Part shown: positions 33,349-41,391 of the stretch, one piece after another
How positions within the stretch are numbered: the stretch's first letter is position 1
How the letters are laid out: every line of letters begins with the position of its first letter
NCBI GenBank assembly: GCA_051209155.1
Contig: JBPJGB010000004.1
Length of the DNA: 64,000 bases
DNA from: Actomonas sp051209155
GTDB lineage: Bacteria; Verrucomicrobiota; Verrucomicrobiia; Opitutales; Opitutaceae
Strand: one strand, 5' to 3'
The notes under the pieces: model-generated
What the model was told of the DNA's origin: nothing
What the model saw: only the letters and a program-made list of their open reading frames with translations
Databases searched by the model: none
Translations under genes and position numbers: made by a program

Positions 33349-34097
33349 GCGCGACCTTGCCGCGGTGGAAAGTTGAGTGCGCCTACGATGGCACGGCTTT
33401 CTCGGGTTGGCAGAGCCAGACCAACGGGAACGGCATTCAGGACGTGATTGAGGCGCGTCTGGCGGCGGTGTTCAAAGCGCCAATCCGGATTCACGGCAGT
33501 GGGCGCACGGATGCCGGCGTGCACGCACGCGGGCAGGTTTTTCACTTCGATGCGGCTTGGAACCACGGTCCCGACAAACTGCGTTTGGCGATGAAGGTGG
33601 GTCTGCCGCCCGCGATTCAGATCAAGACCGTCAAGCCGGCGCGGGCGGATTTTCACGCCCGCTTCAGCGCGACGGGAAAGCGTTACTCCTACTACCTGAT
33701 CGAGGGGGATGCCGATCCGTTCACGCGCCCGTTCGCCTGGTGTTTGGAGCGTCCCCGTCGGCTCGATCTCGCGGCCATGGAATCCGCCGCGGGTATCTTG
33801 CGCGGGTCGCACGACTTCAGCTCATTCGCGGCTGACAACGGCGGCGAGTTGGAAACGCCGGTGCGCGATCTGCGCCGCCTGGAGGTCCAGGCTCGCAAGC
33901 AACACCTTCGCTTCATTTTCGAGGCGGACGGCTTCCTCTACAAGATGGTGCGTAGCCTCACCGGAGCCTTGGTCGCGGTGGGCGAGGGGCGCCGCAGCAT
34001 CGACGACATCAAGCGGCTGCTCGCAGCCGGCCAACGCACGGCGGAGGTCGAGACCTGTCCGCCGCAGGGTCTGTTTCTGGAAAAGGTATTTTATTGA
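33345..34097 (+). CDS. truA: tRNA pseudouridine(38-40) synthase
   Basis: 250 aa. It isomerises uridines in the anticodon stem-loop. The catalytic Asp is in GSGRTDAGVHARGQV near residue 52, preceded by the family start YDGTAFSGWQSQ and followed by FHARFSATGKRYSYYL and FLYKMVRSLTGALVAVGEG. Standard length. Coupled by 4-bp overlap to ruvX and by TTGA overlap to comF. Confidence 0.95.
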   Translation: MSATLPRWKVECAYDGTAFSGWQSQTNGNGIQDVIEARLAAVFKAPIRIHGSGRTDAGVHARGQVFHFDAAWNHGPDKLRLAMKVGLPPAIQIKTVKPARADFHARFSATGKRYSYYLIEGDADPFTRPFAWCLERPRRLDLAAMESAAGILRGSHDFSSFAADNGGELETPVRDLRRLEVQARKQHLRFIFEADGFLYKMVRSLTGALVAVGEGRRSIDDIKRLLAAGQRTAEVETCPPQGLFLEKVFY

Positions 34098-34852
34098 GCA
34101 CGCCGACCACATCGCTGGGGCAGTGGACGCGCAACGCGACGGGGGCGGTGCGGGACCTGTTGTTTCCGCCGGTGTGTTTGGGCTGCGGTGGCGTGGTGGA
34201 GGCGGGGAGCCCGCTACGGCATGTGTGCGAGCATTGCGCGCCGACGATCACGCGCGTGCGGGCGCCGCACTGTGAGACTTGCGGGCATCCGTTCTTCGGC
34301 GCGGTGGAAGGGGAGCGGATTTGTCCGCACTGCGAGGGACTGCGTCCCGCCTACGGTCGAGCCAAGACAGTGACGTTGTTCAAGGGCGCCGGGCGTCAGC
34401 TGGTGTTGGAGCTTAAATATCACCAAGGTTTCTACGTCCTTGCCGACATGGCCGCACTGTTGGTCGCGAATCCCGACCTCGTTGACTACGTGGCCGGCGC
34501 GGTCCTCGTGCCGGTGCCGATGCATCCGCGCAAGCTGCGCGATCGGGGATTTAATCAATCGCTGCTGTGGGCCGAGGAGATCGCCAAGGTCGTGGGAGCC
34601 GGCACGGTCGTCGCCGAGCTGCTTGAACGCGTGCAAGATAGCGAATCGCAAACGGCTTACGATCGGCGCACGCGCCGAGCGCGGATGAAAAATGCCTTTG
34701 CAGGGGGGAACGGGGCCGCCATAACCGCCGAATCACGTTACATTTTGGTAGATGATGTCTTCACCACAGGTTCAACCCTCAATGCCTGCGCGCTCGCTCT
34801 CCGGGACGCGGGGGCGGTGAGTCTCGACGTCCTCACCTTCGCCCACGGTTAG
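34094..34852 (+). CDS. ComF-family phosphoribosyltransferase-like protein
   Basis: 252 aa, starting with TTG inside the truA stop. An N-terminal zinc-ribbon-like region carries CLGC, CEHC, CETC and CPHC pairs, followed by a phosphoribosyltransferase domain with the PRPP loop YILVDDVFTTGSTL near residue 216 and the GFNQSLLWAEEIA helix. ComF proteins take part in DNA uptake in naturally competent bacteria, but many occur outside that context, and no other competence genes are here. Confidence 0.87.
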   Translation: MSTPTTSLGQWTRNATGAVRDLLFPPVCLGCGGVVEAGSPLRHVCEHCAPTITRVRAPHCETCGHPFFGAVEGERICPHCEGLRPAYGRAKTVTLFKGAGRQLVLELKYHQGFYVLADMAALLVANPDLVDYVAGAVLVPVPMHPRKLRDRGFNQSLLWAEEIAKVVGAGTVVAELLERVQDSESQTAYDRRTRRARMKNAFAGGNGAAITAESRYILVDDVFTTGSTLNACALALRDAGAVSLDVLTFAHG

Positions 34853-34891
34853 ATCCAAAACTCGCTCCGTCTCGCGCCGTTTTCCACGCCC

Positions 34892-35821
34892 ATGTCGCTT
34901 TTCAACAAGCCGAAGTATTCGACTGTCGTTCCCAAAAAGAAGGATATCCCCAAGGGACTCTGGACGAAGTGCCCGATTTCCGGCGAAATCGTTTTCAACA
35001 AGGAATTGGAAGCCAACCAGATGGTGGTGCCGAAGAGCGGCTACCACTTCGGGATCGGCGCCCGTCAGCGGCTCGACGCCCTTTTCGATCCGGGCAGCTT
35101 CGTCGAAATCGATGCCGGGGTGACCTCGGCTGACCCGCTGGAGTTTGTCGATTCCAAGCCCTACCCGGAGCGTATCGCCAAATACAAGGAGGCCAGCGGC
35201 CTGCCCGAGGCGGTCATCAGCGGCACCGGCAAGATCCACGACATCCCGGTGGCGGTGGCGGTGATGGATTTTCGTTTCTGCGGCGGCGCCATGGGATCGG
35301 CGGCCGGTGAAAAAATCACCCGAGCCATCGAAAAGGCGCTCAGCGAAAAGATCCCGTGTCTCATCTTCAGTGCCTCGGGTGGCGCGCGCATGCAGGAAGG
35401 CATTTTCTCCCTCATGCAGATGGCCAAAACCAGCGCGGCGCTGGGTCGTCTGAGCGAAGCCAAGTTGCCTTACATTTCGATCCTGACCCATCCGACGATG
35501 GGCGGGGTGTCGGCGAGTTTCGCGGTGCTGGGGGACGTGAACATTGCCGAGCCCGGCGCGCTCATCGGATTTGCCGGCGCCCGCGTCATCAAAGAGACCA
35601 CCAAGCAGACGCTGCCGCCCGGTTTCCAGACGGCGGAGTTCCTGCTGCAGAAGGGCCTGATCGATCAGATCGTGAGTCGGCTCGAGATGCGCGATCGTCT
35701 GCGCGATATCCTTTCGGCGCTTTACCTGAAGCGTCCGACGCCGGCGCCCCAGGAGCCGGCCGCCAGTGCTCCGGCTCCGGCGGTGACCGAGCCGGCCGAC
35801 TCCCCGGTGGCGGCTGGTTGA
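34892..35821 (+). CDS. accD: Acetyl-CoA carboxylase carboxyltransferase beta subunit, zinc site lost
   Basis: 309 aa. Carboxyltransferase that, with AccA, moves CO2 from biotin to acetyl-CoA to start fatty acid synthesis. The body is well conserved: VAVAVMDFRFCGGAMGSAAGEK, SASGGARMQEGIFSLMQMAKT and SILTHPTMGGVSASFA. The N-terminal zinc ribbon is degenerate. E. coli has four Cys; here the equivalent strand is LWTKCPISGEIVFNKELE followed by VVPKSGYHF, leaving one Cys. The tail is Pro/Ala-rich. folC follows 55 bp later. Confidence 0.93.
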   Translation: MSLFNKPKYSTVVPKKKDIPKGLWTKCPISGEIVFNKELEANQMVVPKSGYHFGIGARQRLDALFDPGSFVEIDAGVTSADPLEFVDSKPYPERIAKYKEASGLPEAVISGTGKIHDIPVAVAVMDFRFCGGAMGSAAGEKITRAIEKALSEKIPCLIFSASGGARMQEGIFSLMQMAKTSAALGRLSEAKLPYISILTHPTMGGVSASFAVLGDVNIAEPGALIGFAGARVIKETTKQTLPPGFQTAEFLLQKGLIDQIVSRLEMRDRLRDILSALYLKRPTPAPQEPAASAPAPAVTEPADSPVAAG

Positions 35822-35876
35822 ACGCCGGTTCGGGCGTGTTGAGCGAATCCGGTCCGCGGACTGCTCCTGCTGTGCC

Positions 35877-37184
35877 ATGACCCCCGCTGCGTTGATGTCC
35901 GATTATCCGGAGGTGCAGGACTACCTCTTCAGTCTGAAGGCGAAGGGGGTAAAGTTCGGCATCGATCGCATGCGCGCGCTGGCCCGGGCGCTGGACCATC
36001 CGGAGCGGGCCGTGCCGGTCATTCATTTGGCGGGGACCAATGGCAAGGGCTCCACCGCGGCCATGCTGGATGCGATTCTTCGCGCGGCGGGCAAGCGGGT
36101 CGGGCTCTACACCTCGCCGCATCTCGTGCGACTGGGGGAGCGCGTGCAGGTCGACCGGCGCACGCTGTCGGAAACGGAGATCGTGAACTACACGCGCGAA
36201 CTGCTGCCGATGGCCGCGAGTTTGGCGGAGTCCGATCCGGACGATCATCCGAGTTTTTTCGAATTCATGACCGCCATGGCCTTCCTGCAGTTTCAGCGCC
36301 AAAGCTGTGATGTGGCGGTGGTGGAGGTGGGACTGGGCGGAGAATTGGACGCCACCAACATCGTTCAACCGACCGTCTGTGCGATCACTTCGATCGGTTT
36401 TGATCACTGTGAGATCCTGGGCCACACCCACGCGGAGATCGCGGCGGCGAAGGCCGGGATCCTTAAGCCGGGGGTGCCGGTCGTGATGGGGCGTTTGCCG
36501 GCGGAAGCCGAGGCGGTGGTGCGTGCTCGCGCCGCGGAGCTTGGCTGTCCGATCAGCTCGGTGCGGGACGTGTTTGGCGACAATACGGTCGATTATCCGG
36601 AGACCGCGATGGAGGGGGACTGCCAGCGCTGGAATGCGGCGACCGCGACCTTGGTGGCGCGGGCCTTGCCGGCAGAATGGGGAATTGCCGAGGCGGCTAT
36701 CCGGGTCGGCTTGCGGAGCGCGCACTGGCCGGCCCGCTGGCAACATTTTCAGCTTGGGCAGACCGACCTGGTGCTCGATGCCTCGCACAACCCGGAGGGC
36801 GCCGAAAGCCTGGAACGCAACCTACAGCGACTTGTGGGTGAATTGGGCCACAAGCCGGTGATCGTGGTCGGCGCTTTGGGTGCTTCTCGAGCCGGCGCGC
36901 TCTTGGAAGTCGTGGCCCGGTTTGCCTCGAGGATTCACCTCGTCGTGCCCAACCAAGCGCGGGCCTGCACGCATCAGGAGCTGCGCGCCCTGATTCCGGC
37001 GGATTTCGCTGGTGAAGTGCACGACAGCAAGGTGGAGGCGCTGCTGGGACCGAGCGGCAGCCTCAAGGCCTTGCCGTTTGATGAAGCGGTCGTCGTGACC
37101 GGGTCGATTTACCTCGCCGGCGAAGTCCTGAGCCTGATCGCTCCTGAGCAAGGACCCAACGAGGCGCGCCTGCAGGATTTTTGA
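35877..37184 (+). CDS. folC: Folylpolyglutamate / dihydrofolate synthase
   Basis: 435 aa Mur-ligase relative. It adds glutamate to folates, and in the bifunctional form makes dihydrofolate. The P-loop is GTNGKGSTAAMLDAIL near residue 48, followed by TSPHLVRLGERVQVD, EVGLGGELDATNIV and ITSIGFDHCEILGHT. The C-terminal domain begins near residue 290 (VLDASHNPEGAESL). accD upstream and folC downstream are an arrangement common in bacteria. Confidence 0.93.
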   Translation: MTPAALMSDYPEVQDYLFSLKAKGVKFGIDRMRALARALDHPERAVPVIHLAGTNGKGSTAAMLDAILRAAGKRVGLYTSPHLVRLGERVQVDRRTLSETEIVNYTRELLPMAASLAESDPDDHPSFFEFMTAMAFLQFQRQSCDVAVVEVGLGGELDATNIVQPTVCAITSIGFDHCEILGHTHAEIAAAKAGILKPGVPVVMGRLPAEAEAVVRARAAELGCPISSVRDVFGDNTVDYPETAMEGDCQRWNAATATLVARALPAEWGIAEAAIRVGLRSAHWPARWQHFQLGQTDLVLDASHNPEGAESLERNLQRLVGELGHKPVIVVGALGASRAGALLEVVARFASRIHLVVPNQARACTHQELRALIPADFAGEVHDSKVEALLGPSGSLKALPFDEAVVVTGSIYLAGEVLSLIAPEQGPNEARLQDF

Positions 37185-37220
37185 CGGCGGAGACCGGGTA
37201 GGGGGGCGACCGTAAAGAAC

Positions 37221-37572
37221 AAAGTGAAGCACAGGGGTAGGGACGAACCGCCGGGCCGTCCGCGGCGTTTCATCGGATCTGCGCCCATCTGCGAAATCAA
37301 CGGTTTTACCTCGTTTGATCGGCTGGTTGGAGTTGACCGCAGATCGCACGGATGAGCGCAGAGAGCGGAGAGGCAACGACAACGCGGTCGGGGACGTCCG
37401 CGTCCACCTTCAGTCGAGCAGGTGGACGCCGACGCCTGTCCCGCGAACGCGGTGATCCGGACGGCGTGGGCACGTATGATCGGATCTGCGGCACTCTGCG
37501 GTTAAATACTGGAAGCTGGGGGCCGAGAGACAGCGGAGCGCCCGCCAGCGGGCAGCCTACAATTCGGGTGTG
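37221..37572. repeat. Modular intergenic repeat copy B (folC-porin gap)
   Basis: Modules in order: CCGCCGGGCCGTCCGCGG hairpin; CGGATCTGCGCCCATCTGCG; the connector CCTCGTTTGATCGGCTGG; ACCGCAGATC...GCGCAGAG; the GTCCACC...GGTGGAC hairpin; a right arm at 37421-37452; and a final CGCCCGCCAGCGGGC hairpin with GCCTAC. The right arm is the reverse complement, 31 of 32 bases, of a left arm at 41685-41716, showing that both copies are halves of one longer palindrome. There is no open reading frame of note. Confidence 0.8.
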
Positions 37573-37656
37573 ATCGCGGATTGCAGGTGAGGCGCTTGCA
37601 CCCGCTGTCGTTGACTAGGTCCCGTAGCACAAGAGACCCCGCCGGAATGGCTACAA

Positions 37657-37680
37657 TCAGTCTCAATAAAATGAGACTGA
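37657..37680. promoter_or_regulatory. Inverted repeat upstream of the porin operon
   Basis: Two perfect 9-bp arms (TCAGTCTCA / TGAGACTGA) with a 6-bp ATAAAA spacer, about 90 bp before the chosen porin start. It could be an operator or a hairpin in the leader. The distance and AT-rich spacer fit a repressor site. No known consensus fits well. Confidence 0.5.
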
Positions 37681-37745
37681 GACCGAAGCGCAAAAAGTCC
37701 TTGATTCGATATGCGGGCCTATGCACGTTGCGGGGCCTTGTTCTT

Positions 37746-37764
37746 AAGAATGAGTATCAGTTTC
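37746..37764 (+). promoter_or_regulatory. Fur-box-like operator
   Basis: AAGAATGAGTATCAGTTTC matches the classical 19-bp Fur consensus GATAATGATAATCATTATC at 13 positions. It ends 5 bp before the chosen porin ATG. The downstream genes (porin, FMN-binding protein, PepSY membrane protein, ApbE) are the type often controlled by iron. A single site found by eye can arise by chance, so I hold this as likely but unproved. Confidence 0.5.
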
Positions 37765-37769
37765 AAGAA

Positions 37770-39077
37770 ATGAAGTCCGTGAACCGAACCACACCTTTTT
37801 TCTATTCCCGCATGCGCCGCCTCGCGGTGGCTGTCGCCAGCGTGCTGCCGTTGTCCTTGGGCGCGGCCGAGTTGCCCACGCCGGAGGAGATGTGGGCCAT
37901 CATTCAGCAGCAGCAGGCCCAGATCGCCGAGCTCACCCAACGGGTGGAGGCCGCCGAGGCCCGCACCGGCCAAGCCGAGGCCCAGCTGGCGACCACGTCA
38001 TCCCAATTGCGCGAAGCCGACGCCAAGATCGAGGCCACGACGTCCTACGTCGAGACCCTAGCCGATCGCGCTCAGGCCGGCGGATCCGGCGGCAACGCCT
38101 GGTATGATCGCACGTCCTTGGGCGGCTACGGCGAGATGCACATGAACTTCGGCAACGGCGACGAGATCGACTTCCACCGCTGGGTCCTGTTCGTCAACCA
38201 CGAGTTCTCCGACTCGATTCGCCTCCTCTCGGAGGTCGAGTTGGAGCACTCCATCGCGGGCGACGGTCAGCCGGGCGAGGTCGAACTTGAGCAGGCCTTC
38301 GTCGAATTTGATCTCAACGAGTCCAACAAGGCCCGTGCCGGTCTCTTCCTCATGCCCGTCGGCCTGATCAATGAGATCCATGAGCCGGCCACCTTCTACG
38401 GTGTCGAGCGTCCGCGCGTGGAGAGTCAGATCATCCCGACCACCTGGTGGGAGGGCGGGGTGAGTCTCACGCAGCAGACCGACAGTGGCTTTGCGTTCGA
38501 CTACGCGGTGCACTCCGGCCTCTTCACCCCGACCACGGGGGGCAACGCCTTCCGGATCCGCAATGGTCGCCAAAAGGTCGGCGAGGCCTCCTTCGAAGCC
38601 ATGGCCGCAACCTTCCGCGCGACCTACACCGGCATCCCGGGTCTACAGCTCGCCTTCACCGGTCAATATCAGGAAGATCTCGCCCAAGGCACGCTGGCCG
38701 AGACGGTCGACGCGACCCTCATGACGGCCCACGCCGATTGGCGCAGCGGCCCCTGGGGTTTCCGCGCCCTTTACGCCCGCTGGGACCTCGGCGGCAACGC
38801 CCCGGCCGCGCTCGGTCGCGACGAACAATACGGGTTCTATCTCGAGCCGTCCTACCGCTTCGAAACCGGACTGGGTGACGTGGGCTTCTTCGCCCGCTAC
38901 AGCCGCTACGATCGCGAGGCGGGCGACAACGTCGCCTCCGCCGACGAATACATCGATGCCGGTGTGAACTGGTGGCCGCACGAGGCCGTGGTGCTCAAGG
39001 CCGACGTGCAGTTCGCCGACCCGGCCAACGGTGCCGACGACGAGACCGTGAGTCTCGGCGTGGGTTACCACTTCTAA
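37770..39077 (+). CDS. Outer-membrane porin with N-terminal coiled coil
   Basis: 435 aa from the ATG at 37770; an in-frame ATG at 37812 (MRRLAVAVASVLPLSLGAA) is an alternative, and either gives a signal peptide ending near the AAE/LPT junction. A coiled coil follows (IIQQQQAQIAELTQRVEAAE to about residue 100), which may bind the cell wall. The rest is a beta-barrel with alternating aromatic strands (YGEMHMNFG, FRALYARWDLGG, FFARYSRYDREAG) and a terminal Phe in VSLGVGYHF, the outer-membrane sorting signal. It resembles OprP/O-like porins. The solute is unknown; operon context hints at iron or redox cofactors. Confidence 0.82.
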   Translation: MKSVNRTTPFFYSRMRRLAVAVASVLPLSLGAAELPTPEEMWAIIQQQQAQIAELTQRVEAAEARTGQAEAQLATTSSQLREADAKIEATTSYVETLADRAQAGGSGGNAWYDRTSLGGYGEMHMNFGNGDEIDFHRWVLFVNHEFSDSIRLLSEVELEHSIAGDGQPGEVELEQAFVEFDLNESNKARAGLFLMPVGLINEIHEPATFYGVERPRVESQIIPTTWWEGGVSLTQQTDSGFAFDYAVHSGLFTPTTGGNAFRIRNGRQKVGEASFEAMAATFRATYTGIPGLQLAFTGQYQEDLAQGTLAETVDATLMTAHADWRSGPWGFRALYARWDLGGNAPAALGRDEQYGFYLEPSYRFETGLGDVGFFARYSRYDREAGDNVASADEYIDAGVNWWPHEAVVLKADVQFADPANGADDETVSLGVGYHF

Positions 39078-39109
39078 GCGCCGGCTCGCATCAATTTCCC
39101 ATAGGTCAC

Positions 39110-39646
39110 ATGCGCCGGGGATGGATGGTCCTTGTTCTGTTGGTCTGCGCGAGCGCGAGTTTCGCGGCGGAGACCGAGGAGGAGGTCTATCTGTCCCCGG
39201 CGGATTTTGTGGCCGAGGCCTTCGCCGACGGCGAGCCGGGGGCGCCGCAGATGTTGTGGCTGACGGCCGATGTGAAGCCGGGCATCAAGGACATCCTCGG
39301 TCACGACTACGCCGGCTTGCGCCTGCGTTATTGGCAGCGCGGCGAGCGCACGGCGTGGGTGTTGGAGGAGATCGGCAAAGTGAAACTGATCACGACGGGC
39401 ATCGTGGTGGACGGCGGTGAGATCCAACGGCTGCAGGTCCTCGTTTACCGCGAGTCGCACGGCTGGGAAGTGAAGCACCCGTTTTTCACCGACCAATTCA
39501 AAGGCGTGACACTCACCGACGGCACGCGCCTCAGCGAATCGATTGACGGCATCACCGGCGCGACGCTGTCGGTCAATGCGCTGCGCAAACTGGGTCGACT
39601 GGCGTTGTATTTGGACGCGCGCGTGCAAGAGTCCGCGGACTCATGA
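39110..39646 (+). CDS. Exported FMN-binding domain protein
   Basis: 178 aa from the ATG at 39110 (MRRGWMVLVLLVCASASFAAE), with a clear signal peptide. The C-terminal half has SIDGITGATLSVNAL, in which the Thr of GATLS is where FMN is linked by phosphoester bond in RnfG/NqrC-type proteins. The transferase for that reaction, ApbE, is encoded two genes downstream. It would be a periplasmic or outer-face electron carrier. It ends in an ATGA overlap with the PepSY gene. Probably part of a porin-FMN-PepSY-ApbE operon. Confidence 0.85.
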   Translation: MRRGWMVLVLLVCASASFAAETEEEVYLSPADFVAEAFADGEPGAPQMLWLTADVKPGIKDILGHDYAGLRLRYWQRGERTAWVLEEIGKVKLITTGIVVDGGEIQRLQVLVYRESHGWEVKHPFFTDQFKGVTLTDGTRLSESIDGITGATLSVNALRKLGRLALYLDARVQESADS

Positions 39647-40407
39647 GCGAACCCGATCCTGCAGTTTCTTCCGGCCGGCGCGGTCGTCGCCTGGCGTGGT
39701 GGGCCTGGCACCAACGGTTGGGGTTGGGCTTCGCGCTCGTGTTCATCGCCGTCATCGTCACCGGCATTGCGCTCAATCACACCGAAGGGCTGGCGCTGGA
39801 TGAACGCCGCCTAACGGCGAACTGGGTTTACGACTGGTATGACATGAACCCGGTCGGACAACCCGTGGCCTACGCGCTGGATCGCGACGTGGCGGCGTGG
39901 TGGGACGGCACGGTGTATTTTAATGATCAACGGGTGGACACCGGTGGTGGTTTGGTCGGGGCGCTGGCTCTGCCAGAGGTCTCCTTGATCGCCTCAGCGA
40001 CTGACCTGTGGGTGCTCACACCGGGTGGGGACCTGGTCGAAAAACTTGGCGCGGCTTCGCTGCCGGCAGGCGAAATCGAGGCGGTCGGGCGCGGGCCGGG
40101 AGAGGCGCCGGTGCTGCTGCGCACGTCGCAGGGCATCTTTGCCAGTTCGGTCGATCTGCTCGCGTGGGCGCCGACGGACCAAACGGGCATTTTCCTCGGT
40201 CCGATTGAGCTTACCACCGCGCAACGCAACGCCCTCCTGACCGCCCACCGCGGCGAAGGGATCAGCCTTTATCGGGTGATGCTGGATCTGCACTCCGGTC
40301 GCTTCTTTGGTCGGATGGGAGTATGGGTGGTGGATCTGGCGGCAATCGCGCTGGGATTTTTGACCCTTTCGGGAGCTTGGTATGCTTTGCGTGTGAAACG
40401 CCGATGA
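39643..40407 (+). CDS. PepSY-type membrane protein (putative electron-transfer component)
   Basis: 254 aa. Two membrane helices frame a periplasmic domain: about residues 24-46 (LGLGFALVFIAVIVTGIAL) and about 226-248 (VVDLAAIALGFLTLSGAWYAL). His residues near the helices (WHQRLGLG, NHTEG, LDLHSG) could hold heme, as in the PepSY_TM reductase-like family. It is shorter than flavoreductase members and has no FAD domain of its own, so the FMN protein upstream may be its partner. ATGA overlaps join it to both neighbours. Confidence 0.75.
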   Translation: MSEPDPAVSSGRRGRRLAWWAWHQRLGLGFALVFIAVIVTGIALNHTEGLALDERRLTANWVYDWYDMNPVGQPVAYALDRDVAAWWDGTVYFNDQRVDTGGGLVGALALPEVSLIASATDLWVLTPGGDLVEKLGAASLPAGEIEAVGRGPGEAPVLLRTSQGIFASSVDLLAWAPTDQTGIFLGPIELTTAQRNALLTAHRGEGISLYRVMLDLHSGRFFGRMGVWVVDLAAIALGFLTLSGAWYALRVKRR

Positions 40408-41387
40408 ATGCTCCGCTCGTCAACCGTCGCCGCTTCCTGCGTATTGCTGCTGTGAACACAGCCGCCGTGGGTCTGCTGGGTCTGGGGGCGATGTCACCCT
40501 TGCGGGCGGCGACCGCCGAACCCCGACGCTGGCGGGGCATCGGCCTCGGCGGCGAGGTGGGCATCGACCTTTACGGCGGCGTGGCCGACGACGGGATCTT
40601 CGAAGCCTGCCGCCGCGAGATGTTGCGCTTGGAGCGAATCTTCAGCCTCTACGATGATCGCTCGGCGTTGTCGCGACTTAACGCCGCCGGTCGCTTGGCG
40701 AATCCGCCGGCCGAGTTGTTGGAGGTCCTTCGACTCGCACGGCACGTGAGCGAAGTCAGCGAGGGCGCGTTTGACGTGACCATCCATCCGTTGTGTGAAG
40801 CGCTCGCCGCGGGCGAGGGGGATGAGGCTCAGTTGCAGCAGATTCTGACGAAGGTGAATTTCCGCGCATTGAGTCTTTCCGATGAGCTCGTGAGGCTGGC
40901 GCAGCCGGGCATGGCGGTGACCCTTAACGGCATCGCCCAAGGCTACATCACGGATCGGGTTGCGGCCGTGTTGGCAGCGGCCGGATACACCGCGGCGCTG
41001 GTGGATTTGGGCGAGAAGCGCGCGCTGGGATCGCATCCGGCGAATCGCCCGTGGCAGGTGGGGATCCGCGCCCCCGCGGGCAACGGTTTGGCCGGAGTCG
41101 CCCAGCTGCAAGCAGGCGAAGCGATCGCCACCTCGGGTGGTTATGGTCAGGTCTACGCCACGGGCGGGCGCCACCACCTGTTGGACGCGCGTCGCGGTGA
41201 GAGTCGTGAGCAGTGGGCGAGTGTCAGTGTCATTGCTCCGACCGCGGCGGTGGCGGACGCCTTGTCGACCGCGTTGGCTGTGGCCGAACCCGGCGCAGCC
41301 GAAAGGATCTTGAGCGCCTTCGATGGCGCGCGTGCCGAGGTTCTGGATGCCGATGGAGCATGGCATCGGCTCGGTGCAACAGGTTAG
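40404..41387 (+). CDS. apbE: FAD:protein FMN transferase
   Basis: 327 aa from the ATG at 40404. It transfers FMN from FAD to a Thr/Ser in target proteins. A twin-arginine signal is visible (NRRRFLRIAAVNTAAVGLLG), so it is probably exported folded and may be a lipoprotein or periplasmic enzyme. Family motifs are LERIFSLYDDRSALSRLNAAG, EGAFDVTIHPL, LNGIAQGYITDRVA and ATSGGYGQVY. The overlap with the PepSY gene and the adjacent GATLS target support the same pathway. Confidence 0.93.
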   Translation: MNAPLVNRRRFLRIAAVNTAAVGLLGLGAMSPLRAATAEPRRWRGIGLGGEVGIDLYGGVADDGIFEACRREMLRLERIFSLYDDRSALSRLNAAGRLANPPAELLEVLRLARHVSEVSEGAFDVTIHPLCEALAAGEGDEAQLQQILTKVNFRALSLSDELVRLAQPGMAVTLNGIAQGYITDRVAAVLAAAGYTAALVDLGEKRALGSHPANRPWQVGIRAPAGNGLAGVAQLQAGEAIATSGGYGQVYATGGRHHLLDARRGESREQWASVSVIAPTAAVADALSTALAVAEPGAAERILSAFDGARAEVLDADGAWHRLGATG

Positions 41388-41391
41388 TGCA

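Noticed and set aside
37581..37769. Upstream extension of the porin
   Set aside because: It lacks a signal peptide at its start and runs through the operator-like repeats.
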